Assembly: GCA_046153995.1 (NCBI GenBank)
Contig: JBJXEH010000094.1
Location: 1-17,630 of the forward strand
Source of the DNA: SZUA-430 sp046153995
GTDB lineage: Bacteria; Pseudomonadota; Alphaproteobacteria; Micropepsales; Micropepsaceae
Length of the DNA: 17,630 nt
Direction: 5' to 3'
Under the pieces are notes generated by a model. That model was not told the DNA's origin, searched no databases, and worked only from the letters and a program-made list of their open reading frames with translations. This document shows positions 7,013 through 13,820 of this stretch, one piece after another. Both the position numbers and the translations under genes were made by a program. Each line of letters starts with the position of its first letter. Position 1 is the stretch's first letter.

Positions 7013-7165
7013 ATGCCGCGCCCCATCCCAAAGAAACTCTCCAAACTCCGCGCCGCCTTGGCCGAAGGCGAAGTGAGCGGCGACCCGCGCCCATTCGACC
7101 GCAAAGCCTTCGTGCGGCGTATGAAGGCAAAGCAAAGAACGAAGCGTCAAAAGCTGCAAAGTTGA
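7013..7165 (+). CDS. Small orphan protein resembling the C-terminal tail of ParD-type antitoxins
   Basis: A 50-residue ORF. The segment KLSKLRAALAEGEVSGDPRP followed by FDRKAFVRRM (residues 8-37) closely resembles the toxin-binding tail of ParD antitoxins, where a helix of the form LRAAL-EGE-SG-P-PFD-F ends the protein. The usual N-terminal ribbon-helix-helix DNA-binding part is missing: an in-frame TAA at 6995-6997 closes the frame, and neither other forward frame upstream encodes it. The C-terminus is strongly basic (KAKQRTKRQK). No ParE-like toxin gene follows; a palindrome does. It could be a decay product, or a short RHH-less protein able to bind a toxin elsewhere. The family resemblance is from recognition only. 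Confidence 0.55.
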   Translation: MPRPIPKKLSKLRAALAEGEVSGDPRPFDRKAFVRRMKAKQRTKRQKLQS

Positions 7166-7206
7166 GACCCACGGCTGTCAGGTTCAAACGCAAACTCAAA
7201 AATATT

Positions 7207-7412
7207 CGTCATGGCCGGGCTTGACCCGGCCACCCAGCGCAGCGCGCTCCGGCACCTCAATGTTTGAAACGCCAAGAACGCCAAGCCGCCGGGGTTTCTC
7301 ATGGTCTAAACAGCGGTTTGCCAACGCGCACGAGCAGCTTGGCGTTCTTGGCGTTTCAATCTTGGAACGCTGGGCTTGGCCCTGGGTGGCCGGGTCAAGC
7401 CCGGCCATGACG
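7207..7412. repeat. Nested inverted-repeat element B1
   Basis: The outer arms at 7207-7236 and 7383-7412 (starting CGTCATGGCCGGGCTTGACC) are exact complements of about 30 bp; this motif is a familiar intergenic palindrome of Alphaproteobacteria. Nested inside is a second pair, TTGAAACGCCAAGAACGCCA (7264-7285) and its complement (7338-7359), made of CGCCAAG words spaced 9 bp apart. The core between them has no clear structure. The element sits between the ParD-tail ORF and the convergent phosphatase gene, ending 36 bp from the phosphatase stop. Confidence 0.92.
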
Positions 7413-7447
7413 AGTAATTTTAGGGACGGTATTGAAAAATCTGCGCG

Positions 7448-8158
7448 CTACTCAGGCCCGCTCCCAGGCTCCCCCTCCACCGTCATAAACCGCGGACTGT
7501 CGGCGGCACCCAGCACCACGGCGGTCAGCTGCCCGTACATCACAGCACCCGTGTCGACGTTGATGCGGTTGGCCTTCCACTCCGGAATCTCGCCCGGCGT
7601 ATGCCCGTGCACCACCACGAAGCCGTGATCTACCTCGCTGTCGAGGAAGTGGTGGCGGATCCAAATCAAATCCTTGGGCTTTTGTTCGGCAAGCGGCCGG
7701 CCGGGAACGATCCCCGCATGCACGAAGAGATAATCGCCCGCGCGATACGTCAGCTGAAGCTGCTCCAGCCACGCAATCCGCTTCGCCCCCAACGCGCGCG
7801 CCAGCGCCACCGGATCGCGGGCGTCGTAGGGCTTCAAGCCCAGCGAGAGCATCGTCTCCTCGCCGCCGTTGTCGAGCCAATACAACCACGTCTCACGATC
7901 GTCCGTGGTCAGACAATCGAGCATCAGCTGCTCGTGATTGCCGAGCAGCGCAACGCTCGTGAACCCGGGAACGCCCGCCATCACGCGGTCGATCACCGCA
8001 GCACTCTTCGCCCCGCGATCGACATAGTCGCCCAGATAAACGATTGTGGCGGCAAGCCCCTCATGCCGCCAACGATGCCAAGCCTCGATCCGCTCATGCA
8101 TCATCGAGAGCAAGTCGTCCCGCCCATGCACATCGCCGATCGCGTAGTGAATATCCAT
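7448..8158 (-). CDS. Lambda-type metallophosphatase (serine/threonine protein phosphatase-like)
   Basis: A 236-residue cytosolic phosphoesterase of the calcineurin-like fold, closest in layout to phage lambda phosphatase and enterobacterial PrpA/PrpB. Metal-binding motifs are all present: GDVHG (residues 8-12), GDYVDRG (43-49), GNHE (73-76), HAG (148-150) and HGHTP (185-189). Such enzymes hydrolyse phosphoserine, phosphothreonine or small phosphoesters with two divalent metals, often Mn. A diadenosine-tetraphosphatase-like role cannot be excluded. ATG 8156-8158 gives MDIHYAIGDVHG, which places the first motif correctly; no good ribosome-binding site is visible before it. The gene runs away from element B2 and converges on element B1. 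Confidence 0.9.
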   Translation of the reverse strand: MDIHYAIGDVHGRDDLLSMMHERIEAWHRWRHEGLAATIVYLGDYVDRGAKSAAVIDRVMAGVPGFTSVALLGNHEQLMLDCLTTDDRETWLYWLDNGGEETMLSLGLKPYDARDPVALARALGAKRIAWLEQLQLTYRAGDYLFVHAGIVPGRPLAEQKPKDLIWIRHHFLDSEVDHGFVVVHGHTPGEIPEWKANRINVDTGAVMYGQLTAVVLGAADSPRFMTVEGEPGSGPE

Positions 8159-8180
8159 CGTGCGGGAAGATTAGCAGAGT

Positions 8181-8452
8181 TTGAAACGCCAAGCACGCCA
8201 AGCCGCTTGTGTGTACTTTCAAGCGTTGGCGGCTGTTAGACGACTGTAGAACGATTTCGCACGAAGCAACGAAGCAACGAACAGATTCCACCGCGCGCCG
8301 CAGGCGCGCACTCAACCGTTCGATTGGCGCTTCGCGCCCGAAGGGAGGCTCGTTTTCGTTACTTCGTTGCTTCGTGCGAGAAGACTTCACACCCCGCCGC
8401 CGCACCGCCGGTTGAAGCGCACACAAGCGGCTTGGCGTGCTTGGCGTTTCAA
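8181..8452. repeat. Nested inverted-repeat element B2
   Basis: The outer arms at 8181-8213 and 8420-8452 are perfect 33-bp complements and begin TTGAAACGCCAAGCACGCCA, the same terminal word as the inner pair of element B1. Nested inside is a pair made of tandem GAAGCAAC words (TCGCACGAAGCAACGAAGCA from 8257; complement up to 8380) with one mismatch over 23 bp. The core holds a CGCGCG/CGCGCG-type hairpin and TTGGCGCTTCGCGCCCGAAG, a module also found in elements D and E. It fills the gap between the phosphatase start and the small membrane-protein stop, leaving little room for a separate promoter. Confidence 0.92.
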
Positions 8453-8455
8453 TTA

Positions 8456-8707
8456 CTACCGCGCGCGGAGCGTCTCTGTCACCGCCCCCGCACCCTGACA
8501 CTCCACCATCGCAGCACCCGCCGCCGTTTTGCACACCGGGGCCAACCGTTTCGCCGTCACTGTGATCGTGTAGGCGGCCACCACCGGCTCGGCCGCGACC
8601 GCGTCGCTCACCACCGGCTGCGCCAACAAATGCGCGCCCATCACACCGGCAACCGCCACCGCCGACGCCGCACCGATCAGCCAATCTTCAAAGCTCTGCA
8701 TCAACAT
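8456..8707 (-). CDS. Small membrane or exported protein of unknown function
   Basis: An 83-residue protein. A hydrophobic stretch at about residues 9-30 (WLIGAASAVAVAGVMGAHLL) could be a membrane anchor or signal sequence. The remainder is a small Ala/Val-rich region with two Cys (PVCKTAAGAAMVEC) that could form a disulphide in the periplasm. ATG 8705-8707 is preceded by GGGGAGAG at good spacing, which decides this start over an upstream ATG at 8765-8767. Not recognised as a known family. The stop codon lies 4 bp from the end of element B2. Confidence 0.62.
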   Translation of the reverse strand: MLMQSFEDWLIGAASAVAVAGVMGAHLLAQPVVSDAVAAEPVVAAYTITVTAKRLAPVCKTAAGAAMVECQGAGAVTETLRAR

Positions 8708-8847
8708 CGTCTTCTCTCCCCGATTGTGAGCCCAGCAATCCCGCGGGCTCAACGTCCTGTTAAACACGCTTGTTAGGTGTGCCAGGACAGGCAGAGATTG
8801 AAGTGCCGCTGATCACAACCCAGACGGCTTTCACGATGTGACGAGCG

Positions 8848-9564
8848 CTACAGCTCATCCTCGTCATCGTCGTGGTATTCCCAGTCTTCCACGGGTTTCG
8901 GCAGCAATTCCGGCGGCGCAAAGCGCTGAATCGCCTCCTCAACGTCGCCGAGCGATCCGTCGAGGTTGAACGCGTTGATGTGAAACGGATCGATCGTGTG
9001 ACCCAGAAGCCGCCCCAGCGTGCGGCGCTTGGCCGAAAAGCTACCGGGATCGCGCAAACGAAGCATCACCGCCGGCACGCCGCGGGCGTACGACGTACCG
9101 ATCGAGGCCAAATCGCCCCACGCAACCTTCTGCGTCAGCCGCCGATAGTCGGCGATCCCCTCTGCGTCGACGACGATCTTCGGCCGGCCGTCCAACCCGG
9201 CCGGAAGCAGCACCACGGCACAAAGGCCGGCGAACGCGATCAGCACCCACGAGAGCCAACCCGGAAACATCGCGCCTGAAAGCCCGACGATCCCCGCAGC
9301 CAACCAACCCGCACTCGCAAGTCCGAGCGCTGCCAAGCGCACGCGATCGTATCTGAGCACGACACGTGTCCCCGTCACCTCGGCTTTCGCCGGACGCCGC
9401 GACTGCACGATCTCGGCGATCCCCACGACCGCGCACCCGGCAAAGAACAACAGCCCGCTCCACGGGTCCGGCGACGTCCAGGGTATCTTGCCCGCTGCCA
9501 TCGGAAGGATCGACAGCGCGACGAACCCGAGCCCGATCAGCGTGAGCAGGATGTTCTGAAGCAC
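8848..9564 (-). CDS. Multi-TM membrane protein with C-terminal soluble domain (STM3941-like)
   Basis: A 238-residue inner-membrane protein. Four hydrophobic segments are visible, two at the start (ILLTLIGLGFVALSILPMAAG and GLLFFAGCAVVGIAEIV) and two after a short soluble stretch (LAALGLASAGWLAAGIVGL and WLSWVLIAFAGLCAVVLLPAG). A soluble domain follows, with PKIVVDAEGIADY, VAWGDLASIGTSY and DPFHINAFNLD segments that resemble the STM3941 family, and a very acidic tail (HDDDEDEL). The function is unknown. GTG 9562-9564, 8 bp past the preceding gene's stop, is my choice; in-frame GTGs at 9604-9606 and 9613-9615 would overlap that gene by 34-43 bp. Probably co-transcribed with the cytochrome c'-like gene upstream. 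Confidence 0.7.
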   Translation of the reverse strand: MLQNILLTLIGLGFVALSILPMAAGKIPWTSPDPWSGLLFFAGCAVVGIAEIVQSRRPAKAEVTGTRVVLRYDRVRLAALGLASAGWLAAGIVGLSGAMFPGWLSWVLIAFAGLCAVVLLPAGLDGRPKIVVDAEGIADYRRLTQKVAWGDLASIGTSYARGVPAVMLRLRDPGSFSAKRRTLGRLLGHTIDPFHINAFNLDGSLGDVEEAIQRFAPPELLPKPVEDWEYHDDDEDEL

Positions 9565-9572
9565 GTGGGTGC

Positions 9573-10040
9573 CTACTCGTCCGCCGCGCGATACTTGGAA
9601 TGACACGATCCGCACGTCGCCTTCGCGCTCTCAAGCGTGCGCGCAACCTCGCCCTTAGCCCCGCGCTGCACCAGCGCATCGAGCGCACCGAGAGCGCGCG
9701 CGGTGGCCTCGATCTTCGCGTCGAAGTCGGAGCGATTGGTGAAGATCGTCGACAGCGCCCGCGACGTGGAGGCACCCCGATCCCCCATCGCCGTCCCCCG
9801 CGGGAACAGCTCAGCCAGCTTCGCGGTGTTCGCATAAGCCGCCGCCAACTTCGTATGCGCGGCAGCCTCTGTGCCCTTACCTTGAGCAAAAGCACCGGCC
9901 GCACCCAGCGCGCCCGCAAACCCCTTCATGACAGCAACTCGCTGATTGATCAGGCCCGCGGGATTAGAAGGCGGCGTATCGAGCGTGGAGATGCACGCGG
10001 TGAGGGCAACGGCAATGGCGGCGAGCAAGACAATACGCAT
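9573..10040 (-). CDS. Cytochrome c'-like (class II) lipoprotein
   Basis: A 155-residue protein with a lipoprotein signal (MRIVLLAAIAVALTAC; lipobox LTAC, lipidated Cys16). An all-helical body ends in CGSCHSKYR, a CXXCH haem-attachment motif placed near the C-terminus as in class II cytochromes c'. Several helices rich in Ala are consistent with the four-helix bundle. Cytochromes c' bind NO or CO, or transfer electrons; this copy would sit on the periplasmic face of a membrane. ATG 10038-10040 starts the signal peptide; the frame continues 41 codons upstream, but partly into element E. It is probably the first gene of a pair with the multi-TM protein gene at 8848-9564. Confidence 0.8.
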   Translation of the reverse strand: MRIVLLAAIAVALTACISTLDTPPSNPAGLINQRVAVMKGFAGALGAAGAFAQGKGTEAAAHTKLAAAYANTAKLAELFPRGTAMGDRGASTSRALSTIFTNRSDFDAKIEATARALGALDALVQRGAKGEVARTLESAKATCGSCHSKYRAADE

Positions 10041-10130
10041 GAGATCACGACCTTCGCTGAACGCAACCGACCTTAGCCGAAGGTGGTTCAGCCCTCCACC
10101 CGTACAAGCGCGCAGAGAGTCCCAGAAAGG

Positions 10131-10358
10131 AAGATTCACCACCAAGCCACGAAGGACCACCAAGTTTCACGAAGAAGGAATGTCTCACACAATGAGACAA
10201 TCAGAAGAGTCTTCGCGCGCGTCAGCGCGCAGCCGAACGTCCGAATGGCGCTTCGCGCCCGGAGAAGCGGCACCCATGGTGTCATTGTTTCGTGGTGTGA
10301 GATTTCCTTTCTTCTTGGTGAAACTTGGTGGTCCTTCGTGGCTTGGTGGTGAATCTTT
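10131..10358. repeat. Inverted-repeat element E (CACCAAG words)
   Basis: The arms begin at 10131 and end at 10358. The outer 40 bp (AAGATTCACCACCAAGCCAC onwards) are exactly complementary; the next about 20 bp pair with small indels down to the CTCACAC/GTGTGAG words. The arms consist of CCACCAAG, CCACGAAG and ACCACCAAG words. The core holds CGCGCGCGTCAGCGCGC and AATGGCGCTTCGCGCCCGGAG, closely matching the core of element B2. It lies between divergent genes, the cytochrome c'-like protein and the double-anchored lipoprotein. Confidence 0.92.
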
Positions 10359-10629
10359 CTTACAAGCGCCGCGCCAGGGTGAGTCCCCGGGGAGGTCGGG
10401 ATAAAAAGACGTGCACCGGGACCCATCCGCCACACCTGGCCAGCCTTCCAACCCCCCCGCTATTACCCCTCAGGAATCGCAGCCGAATCGCAGCCCAGGT
10501 AACCTTCATGAACGGTTGTGGCCCGTTCACTCTACAGGTCTGCGTGCGTGGAAAACCGCAGGCGGCGCAGGTACGTTCTCCCTGCGAGGGGGCCTTGCAA
10601 CAGTTTTTCTTGTGGAGTCTGTGAGAGCC
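10359..10629. other. Long leader region upstream of the anchored lipoprotein
   Basis: A 271-bp non-coding stretch between element E and the ATG at 10630. It holds a tandem 11-bp repeat (GAATCGCAGCC twice, 10474-10495), a small hairpin TGAACGG/CCGTTCA (10509-10529) and another, CGCAGG/CCTGCG, near 10570-10589. The frame is open here and joins the downstream gene, but the translated composition is not protein-like. The promoter for 10630 must lie here; none is clear. No known riboswitch was recognised. Confidence 0.5.
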
Positions 10630-11286
10630 ATGACAGCGCGGATTGCATTGCTGATGGTTGCGGCCGCCGCCTTGGCCGCGTGCGAGTCGACGAAGGCGGT
10701 GGACACGTCGCCGTCGCAACCGGTCGCCGTTCAAACGGCGCCGATGGAGCAACCGGCGCCGCGCATCGTGCGCAGCCCGCTCGTGCCCGACGACGATGTC
10801 GCGGTCGCAAGCTACACGCCGCCGAAAAAGCGCGTGAAGGCACCAAGCTACGAAACGGCGGACGTGGCAACGCCGGCCGATCCGGTCGAGGCCGGCGTCG
10901 ATGCTGCCGCACCGGTGTCGAAACCCGACAAGCCGTCGAAGCCCGACAAGGCCGACACGGCAGCAAGCGAACCGTCGAAAACAGATACCGCGCCGGTGAC
11001 GACCGCCGACGCTTCATCGGCAACACCGCCGGCATCGCCCACCGACACCACGACGGGCCCATCGCCGACCGACACCGCGCCCGACGACAGCACAACGCCC
11101 ACCACCGACGCGACACCCGCCTCCGACAGCGGCACGAAGTCGATGTTCTCCGATCCGTCCGCGTTCATGCAGGCCCAGATCGGCGGCTTCCCCGTGTGGC
11201 TCGTCGGCCTTGTAGGCGTCGTGCTGCTCGCCGCTCTCTTGATCGGCCTCGGCGGCGGCCGCAAGAAATCCGAAGAAGTCGTCTAA
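10630..11286 (+). CDS. Low-complexity lipoprotein with C-terminal membrane helix
   Basis: A 218-residue protein of unusual build. The N-terminus MTARIALLMVAAAALAAC is a lipoprotein signal (lipobox LAAC, Cys18). Residues about 60-170 are low-complexity and rich in Pro, Thr, Asp, Ala and Ser, with KPDKPSKPDK-type and TDTTTGPSPTDT-type repeats, and are probably disordered. The C-terminus has a strong hydrophobic helix (FPVWLVGLVGVVLLAALLIG, residues 187-206) followed by GGGRKKSEEVV, a positive-inside signal. The chain would be held by lipid at one end and by a helix at the other. Not recognised as a known family. ATG 10630 is preceded by GAGAG; GTG 10621 in frame is an alternative adding three residues. 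A terminator follows closely. Confidence 0.75.
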   Translation: MTARIALLMVAAAALAACESTKAVDTSPSQPVAVQTAPMEQPAPRIVRSPLVPDDDVAVASYTPPKKRVKAPSYETADVATPADPVEAGVDAAAPVSKPDKPSKPDKADTAASEPSKTDTAPVTTADASSATPPASPTDTTTGPSPTDTAPDDSTTPTTDATPASDSGTKSMFSDPSAFMQAQIGGFPVWLVGLVGVVLLAALLIGLGGGRKKSEEVV

Positions 11287-11301
11287 CCGCAATCGCGCGA
11301 T

Positions 11302-11335
11302 AACCCCTCGTCTTCACCAAAGGCGAGGGGTTTTC
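11302..11335 (+). terminator. Intrinsic terminator after the anchored lipoprotein gene
   Basis: AACCCCTCG (11302-11310) pairs with CGAGGGGTT (11324-11332) across a 13-nt loop, running into TTTTCGATTC. The stem is strong and the T-tract short. It begins 15 bp after the stop codon. Confidence 0.85.
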
Positions 11336-11483
11336 GATTCTCAAAGCGGGCGAAAGTTGCAGGATGTGTGACGCAACCAACCAAGCGTAAGGTTAGTCTG
11401 AAATTTAACCCCTTGATTTCGACCCTTCGCCTAGGTCATCTGCCGCTCCCATTGGTTCACTGCCCCCTCGATGGAGTTTAGTA

Positions 11484-11840
11484 ATGCGTAACTTGCTGCT
11501 GGCCGCCGCCGCTTTGGTCTTGTCGAGCGCCGCCGCAAACGCCTCCGCCCCGCCCGACGCCAAGAAAATCTGCGTCGACCGCTTCAACACCGAAAATGCC
11601 AGCGGCACGATCCCGTACCGCATGTCGAAAGCGACCTACATCAACCAATGCATCGGCTCGATCCGCCGCGCGGCCAAGCTGGAACAAGAACTCAGCGAAG
11701 GCACCGCAGGAACGGACACGGCCGGAAACGCCGGCGGCAATGAAGCCGCTTCCACGTCCACCACAACGAAACCCGCCACTACGACAAACAAGCCGACGCG
11801 CATCCAAACCACAGTCGGCTTCGGCCCGAAGGGCAGTTAG
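11484..11840 (+). CDS. Small secreted protein with one probable disulphide
   Basis: A 118-residue protein with a classical signal peptide (MRNLLLAAAALVLSSAAANA, cleavage after residue 20). The mature N-terminal part holds two Cys 27 residues apart within KKICVDRFNTENAS and YINQCIGSIRR, with a predicted helix-turn-helix between them. This spacing faintly recalls PsiF-type repeats but the rest does not match, so I leave the family open. The C-terminal half is a Thr/Ala/Gly/Lys-rich low-complexity tail. ATG 11484 follows GGAG about 9 bp upstream. It stands alone between a terminator and element copy 4. Function unknown. Confidence 0.7.
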   Translation: MRNLLLAAAALVLSSAAANASAPPDAKKICVDRFNTENASGTIPYRMSKATYINQCIGSIRRAAKLEQELSEGTAGTDTAGNAGGNEAASTSTTTKPATTTNKPTRIQTTVGFGPKGS

Positions 11841-11855
11841 AGCGCTAAGCGCTTA

Positions 11856-12161
11856 CACTGTCCCTCATTCCCCCTTCGCTTAAGCTACGGGGGACCAGGT
11901 TGCCAATCAGACCCGGCGTAGCCTCGGCGAAGACGGGCCGTCTCGCGGCTCACGCCGCTCGCCACCTTCTCCCGTTTCGCAACAGGAGAAGGGCAATTCG
12001 CTTTCCAAATTTCCAAAGTGCATTACCCTTCTCCCGCGAATAGCGGGAGAAGGTGGCGAGGGGCGCAGCCGCGAGACGGCCCGTCTTCGCCGAGGCTACG
12101 CCGGGTCTGATTGGCAACCTGGTCCCCCGTAGCTTAAGCGAAGGGGGAATGAGGGACAGTG
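11856..12161 (+). repeat. Family A palindromic element, copy 4 (long form)
   Basis: A 306-bp palindrome, the largest in the window. The outer 95 bp of each arm (starting CACTGTCCCTCATTCCCCCT) are exactly complementary. They hold an additional 65-bp segment with CTTAAGCTACGGGGG and CGTAGCCTCGGCGAAGACGG not present in copies 1-3 and 5. Inside follow the usual CCTTCTCCC hairpins: left tip GTT-TCGC-AAC with one unpaired base (AGGAG instead of GGGAG), right tip GC-GAATA-GC. The flanks CGCTTA/GCAAGCG and GGGCACC extend the symmetry. It lies between two co-directional genes. Confidence 0.94.
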
Positions 12162-12235
12162 CAAGCGTTTGGGCACCCTTGCCAACCCCGCCAATTCGCG
12201 CCCTTATCCCCGGGGACTACCGGGGGAACATACGC

Positions 12236-13804
12236 GTGCGCGCGCTGCTCATCATCGTACTGCTGCTGATCACGCTGGCCGTCGGCGCACTCGCAACACT
12301 CGTCGCGTGCTACACCTGCACCCTGCCGCCGATACAGGCGGTGCCGCTGCCCCAAACCGCGACGCCCGCGGACAACACAACCTGGTCCGCCCGCACGCTC
12401 ATCGATCTCGCCGCCGCGCGCAAACAGCTCTGGGACAACACGCCTGTCCCCTACGACGCCGAGAACCCGCACTACGCGCGCTGGGGCATTGAAGGCTTCG
12501 CGGAGGCCGGGAGGCGGGCAGGGCAGGTGACCGATCGCGCGGGCTACTTCTACACGCTCGCCGCCTACATCAACGGCTTCCGCGATCCGCACATCCAACT
12601 CAGCCTTGAAGGCGACCAACTCTCAACGCGCTGGCCGGGCTTCATCGTCTCCCGCGCAGGCGATGTGGCCGAAGTCGTCTACCGCGATGCCGCCGACGCG
12701 AACGCTCCACCGCAAGGTGCAAAGATCGTGGCCTGCGACGGCAAACCGCTCACGCAGCTGCTGGATGAACGCGTCTATCCCTTCCGCCTCGACAAGCGCT
12801 TGGCCGACGACCGCCGCATCGCCATGTCGCGCCTGTTCCTCGACCGCGGCAACCCGTTCGCGCCGGCGCCATCGAAGTGCACTGTCCAAATGTTCGAGCC
12901 CGGGTGGTCGAAGGGCACGATAGAAATCACGCTCGCCTGGCGCAACGCTCCGCCCACTGACGATCCCTGGTGGGAAAAATACCAAGCCGCAGGCATCGGC
13001 CCCAAGGCGGAATGGGGGTTAAGCGAACCCGCGCCCGGTGTGACCTGGATCGGTGTCCCCACATTCTCCTCCGACGACGAGAACTACCCGAAGCTCGACG
13101 CGCTGATCAAAGCCGTCGAAGCAAAGGGCGCCGCCATGCGCAACGGCCGCGCCATCGTCATCGATACGCGCGGCAACGGCGGTGGCAACTCAAGCTGGGC
13201 CGACAAACTCGCGGCCGCAATCTTCACGCAAGAAATCCTCGCCCGCCACAAGGCACCCGGCCGCGAACAAGCCGTCGACTGGCGCGCCTCGGAAGCGAAC
13301 GCCGCCTACTGGCAAGACTGGTCGGATCAGATGGCAAAGGAGTTCGGCGCGTTCTCCATGAACCGCTTCGGCGCCTTCGCCATCGCTTGGCAAACCCGCC
13401 GCATCGCAAGCGCCAACCCGCCGATGTGGCGCATGGGCAGCTGCAAACCCGGCCGCAGCGGCGGCCTGACAAAACAACGCCCGCGGGGCACAAGCCCATT
13501 CCCCGCCCGCGTCTACGTCCTCTCGAACGGCAGCTGCGCCTCGTCATGCCTGAACTTCGCAGACACCGTGCTGATGGTACCGGGCGTAACCGTGCTGGGC
13601 AGCGCCACCTCCGCCGACGGCGCCTACATGGAAGTCCGCAGCGAAAAACTCCCAAGCGGTGAGGCCACAGTCACCTTTCCGCAAAAAGTAGAACGAGGCG
13701 CCGGCCGCGCCCCCGGCGAAGCCTACGAAGCCGACATCCCCTACAACGGCCTCTGGAGCGACGAAGCGGTCCGCAAGTGGGTGTTGGCGCGCGTTTCGCA
13801 ATGA
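12236..13804 (+). CDS. S41-family (C-terminal processing protease-like) lipoprotein
   Basis: A 522-residue protein. The start is a GTG at 12236 preceded by GGGGGAA at 7-bp spacing; the frame is open further upstream only through repeat copy 4. The N-terminus (MRALLIIVLLLITLAVGALA) with TLVAC suggests a lipoprotein (lipobox LVAC, Cys25) or a membrane anchor. The S41 core is seen in the second half: IDTRGNGGGNSSWADKL around residue 308, and VLSNGSCASSCLNFADTV around 431, where the nucleophilic serine is expected, followed by VTVLGSATSADGAYM. A degenerate PDZ-like segment may lie around residues 140-180. The nucleophile region is flanked by two Cys, uncommon in the family. Probably periplasmic; substrate unknown. 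Confidence 0.8.
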   Translation: MRALLIIVLLLITLAVGALATLVACYTCTLPPIQAVPLPQTATPADNTTWSARTLIDLAAARKQLWDNTPVPYDAENPHYARWGIEGFAEAGRRAGQVTDRAGYFYTLAAYINGFRDPHIQLSLEGDQLSTRWPGFIVSRAGDVAEVVYRDAADANAPPQGAKIVACDGKPLTQLLDERVYPFRLDKRLADDRRIAMSRLFLDRGNPFAPAPSKCTVQMFEPGWSKGTIEITLAWRNAPPTDDPWWEKYQAAGIGPKAEWGLSEPAPGVTWIGVPTFSSDDENYPKLDALIKAVEAKGAAMRNGRAIVIDTRGNGGGNSSWADKLAAAIFTQEILARHKAPGREQAVDWRASEANAAYWQDWSDQMAKEFGAFSMNRFGAFAIAWQTRRIASANPPMWRMGSCKPGRSGGLTKQRPRGTSPFPARVYVLSNGSCASSCLNFADTVLMVPGVTVLGSATSADGAYMEVRSEKLPSGEATVTFPQKVERGAGRAPGEAYEADIPYNGLWSDEAVRKWVLARVSQ

Positions 13805-13820
13805 CGAGCTCCGAAAACCC

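Noticed and set aside
7264..7359. Possible CRISPR-like array (CGCCAAG words at 9-bp spacing)
   Set aside because: Only two units per arm, arranged as an inverted repeat, with no regular spacers and no cas genes.
10083..10404. Short plus-strand frames across element E
   Set aside because: They are translations of the palindromic repeat; the same peptide appears on both strands (e.g. the MVVLRGLVVN start), a sign of inverted-repeat DNA rather than protein.
12053..12235. N-terminal extension of the S41 protein from ATG 12053
   Set aside because: These 61 codons lie mostly in repeat copy 4, and a GTG with a strong ribosome-binding site and anchor sequence follows at 12236.
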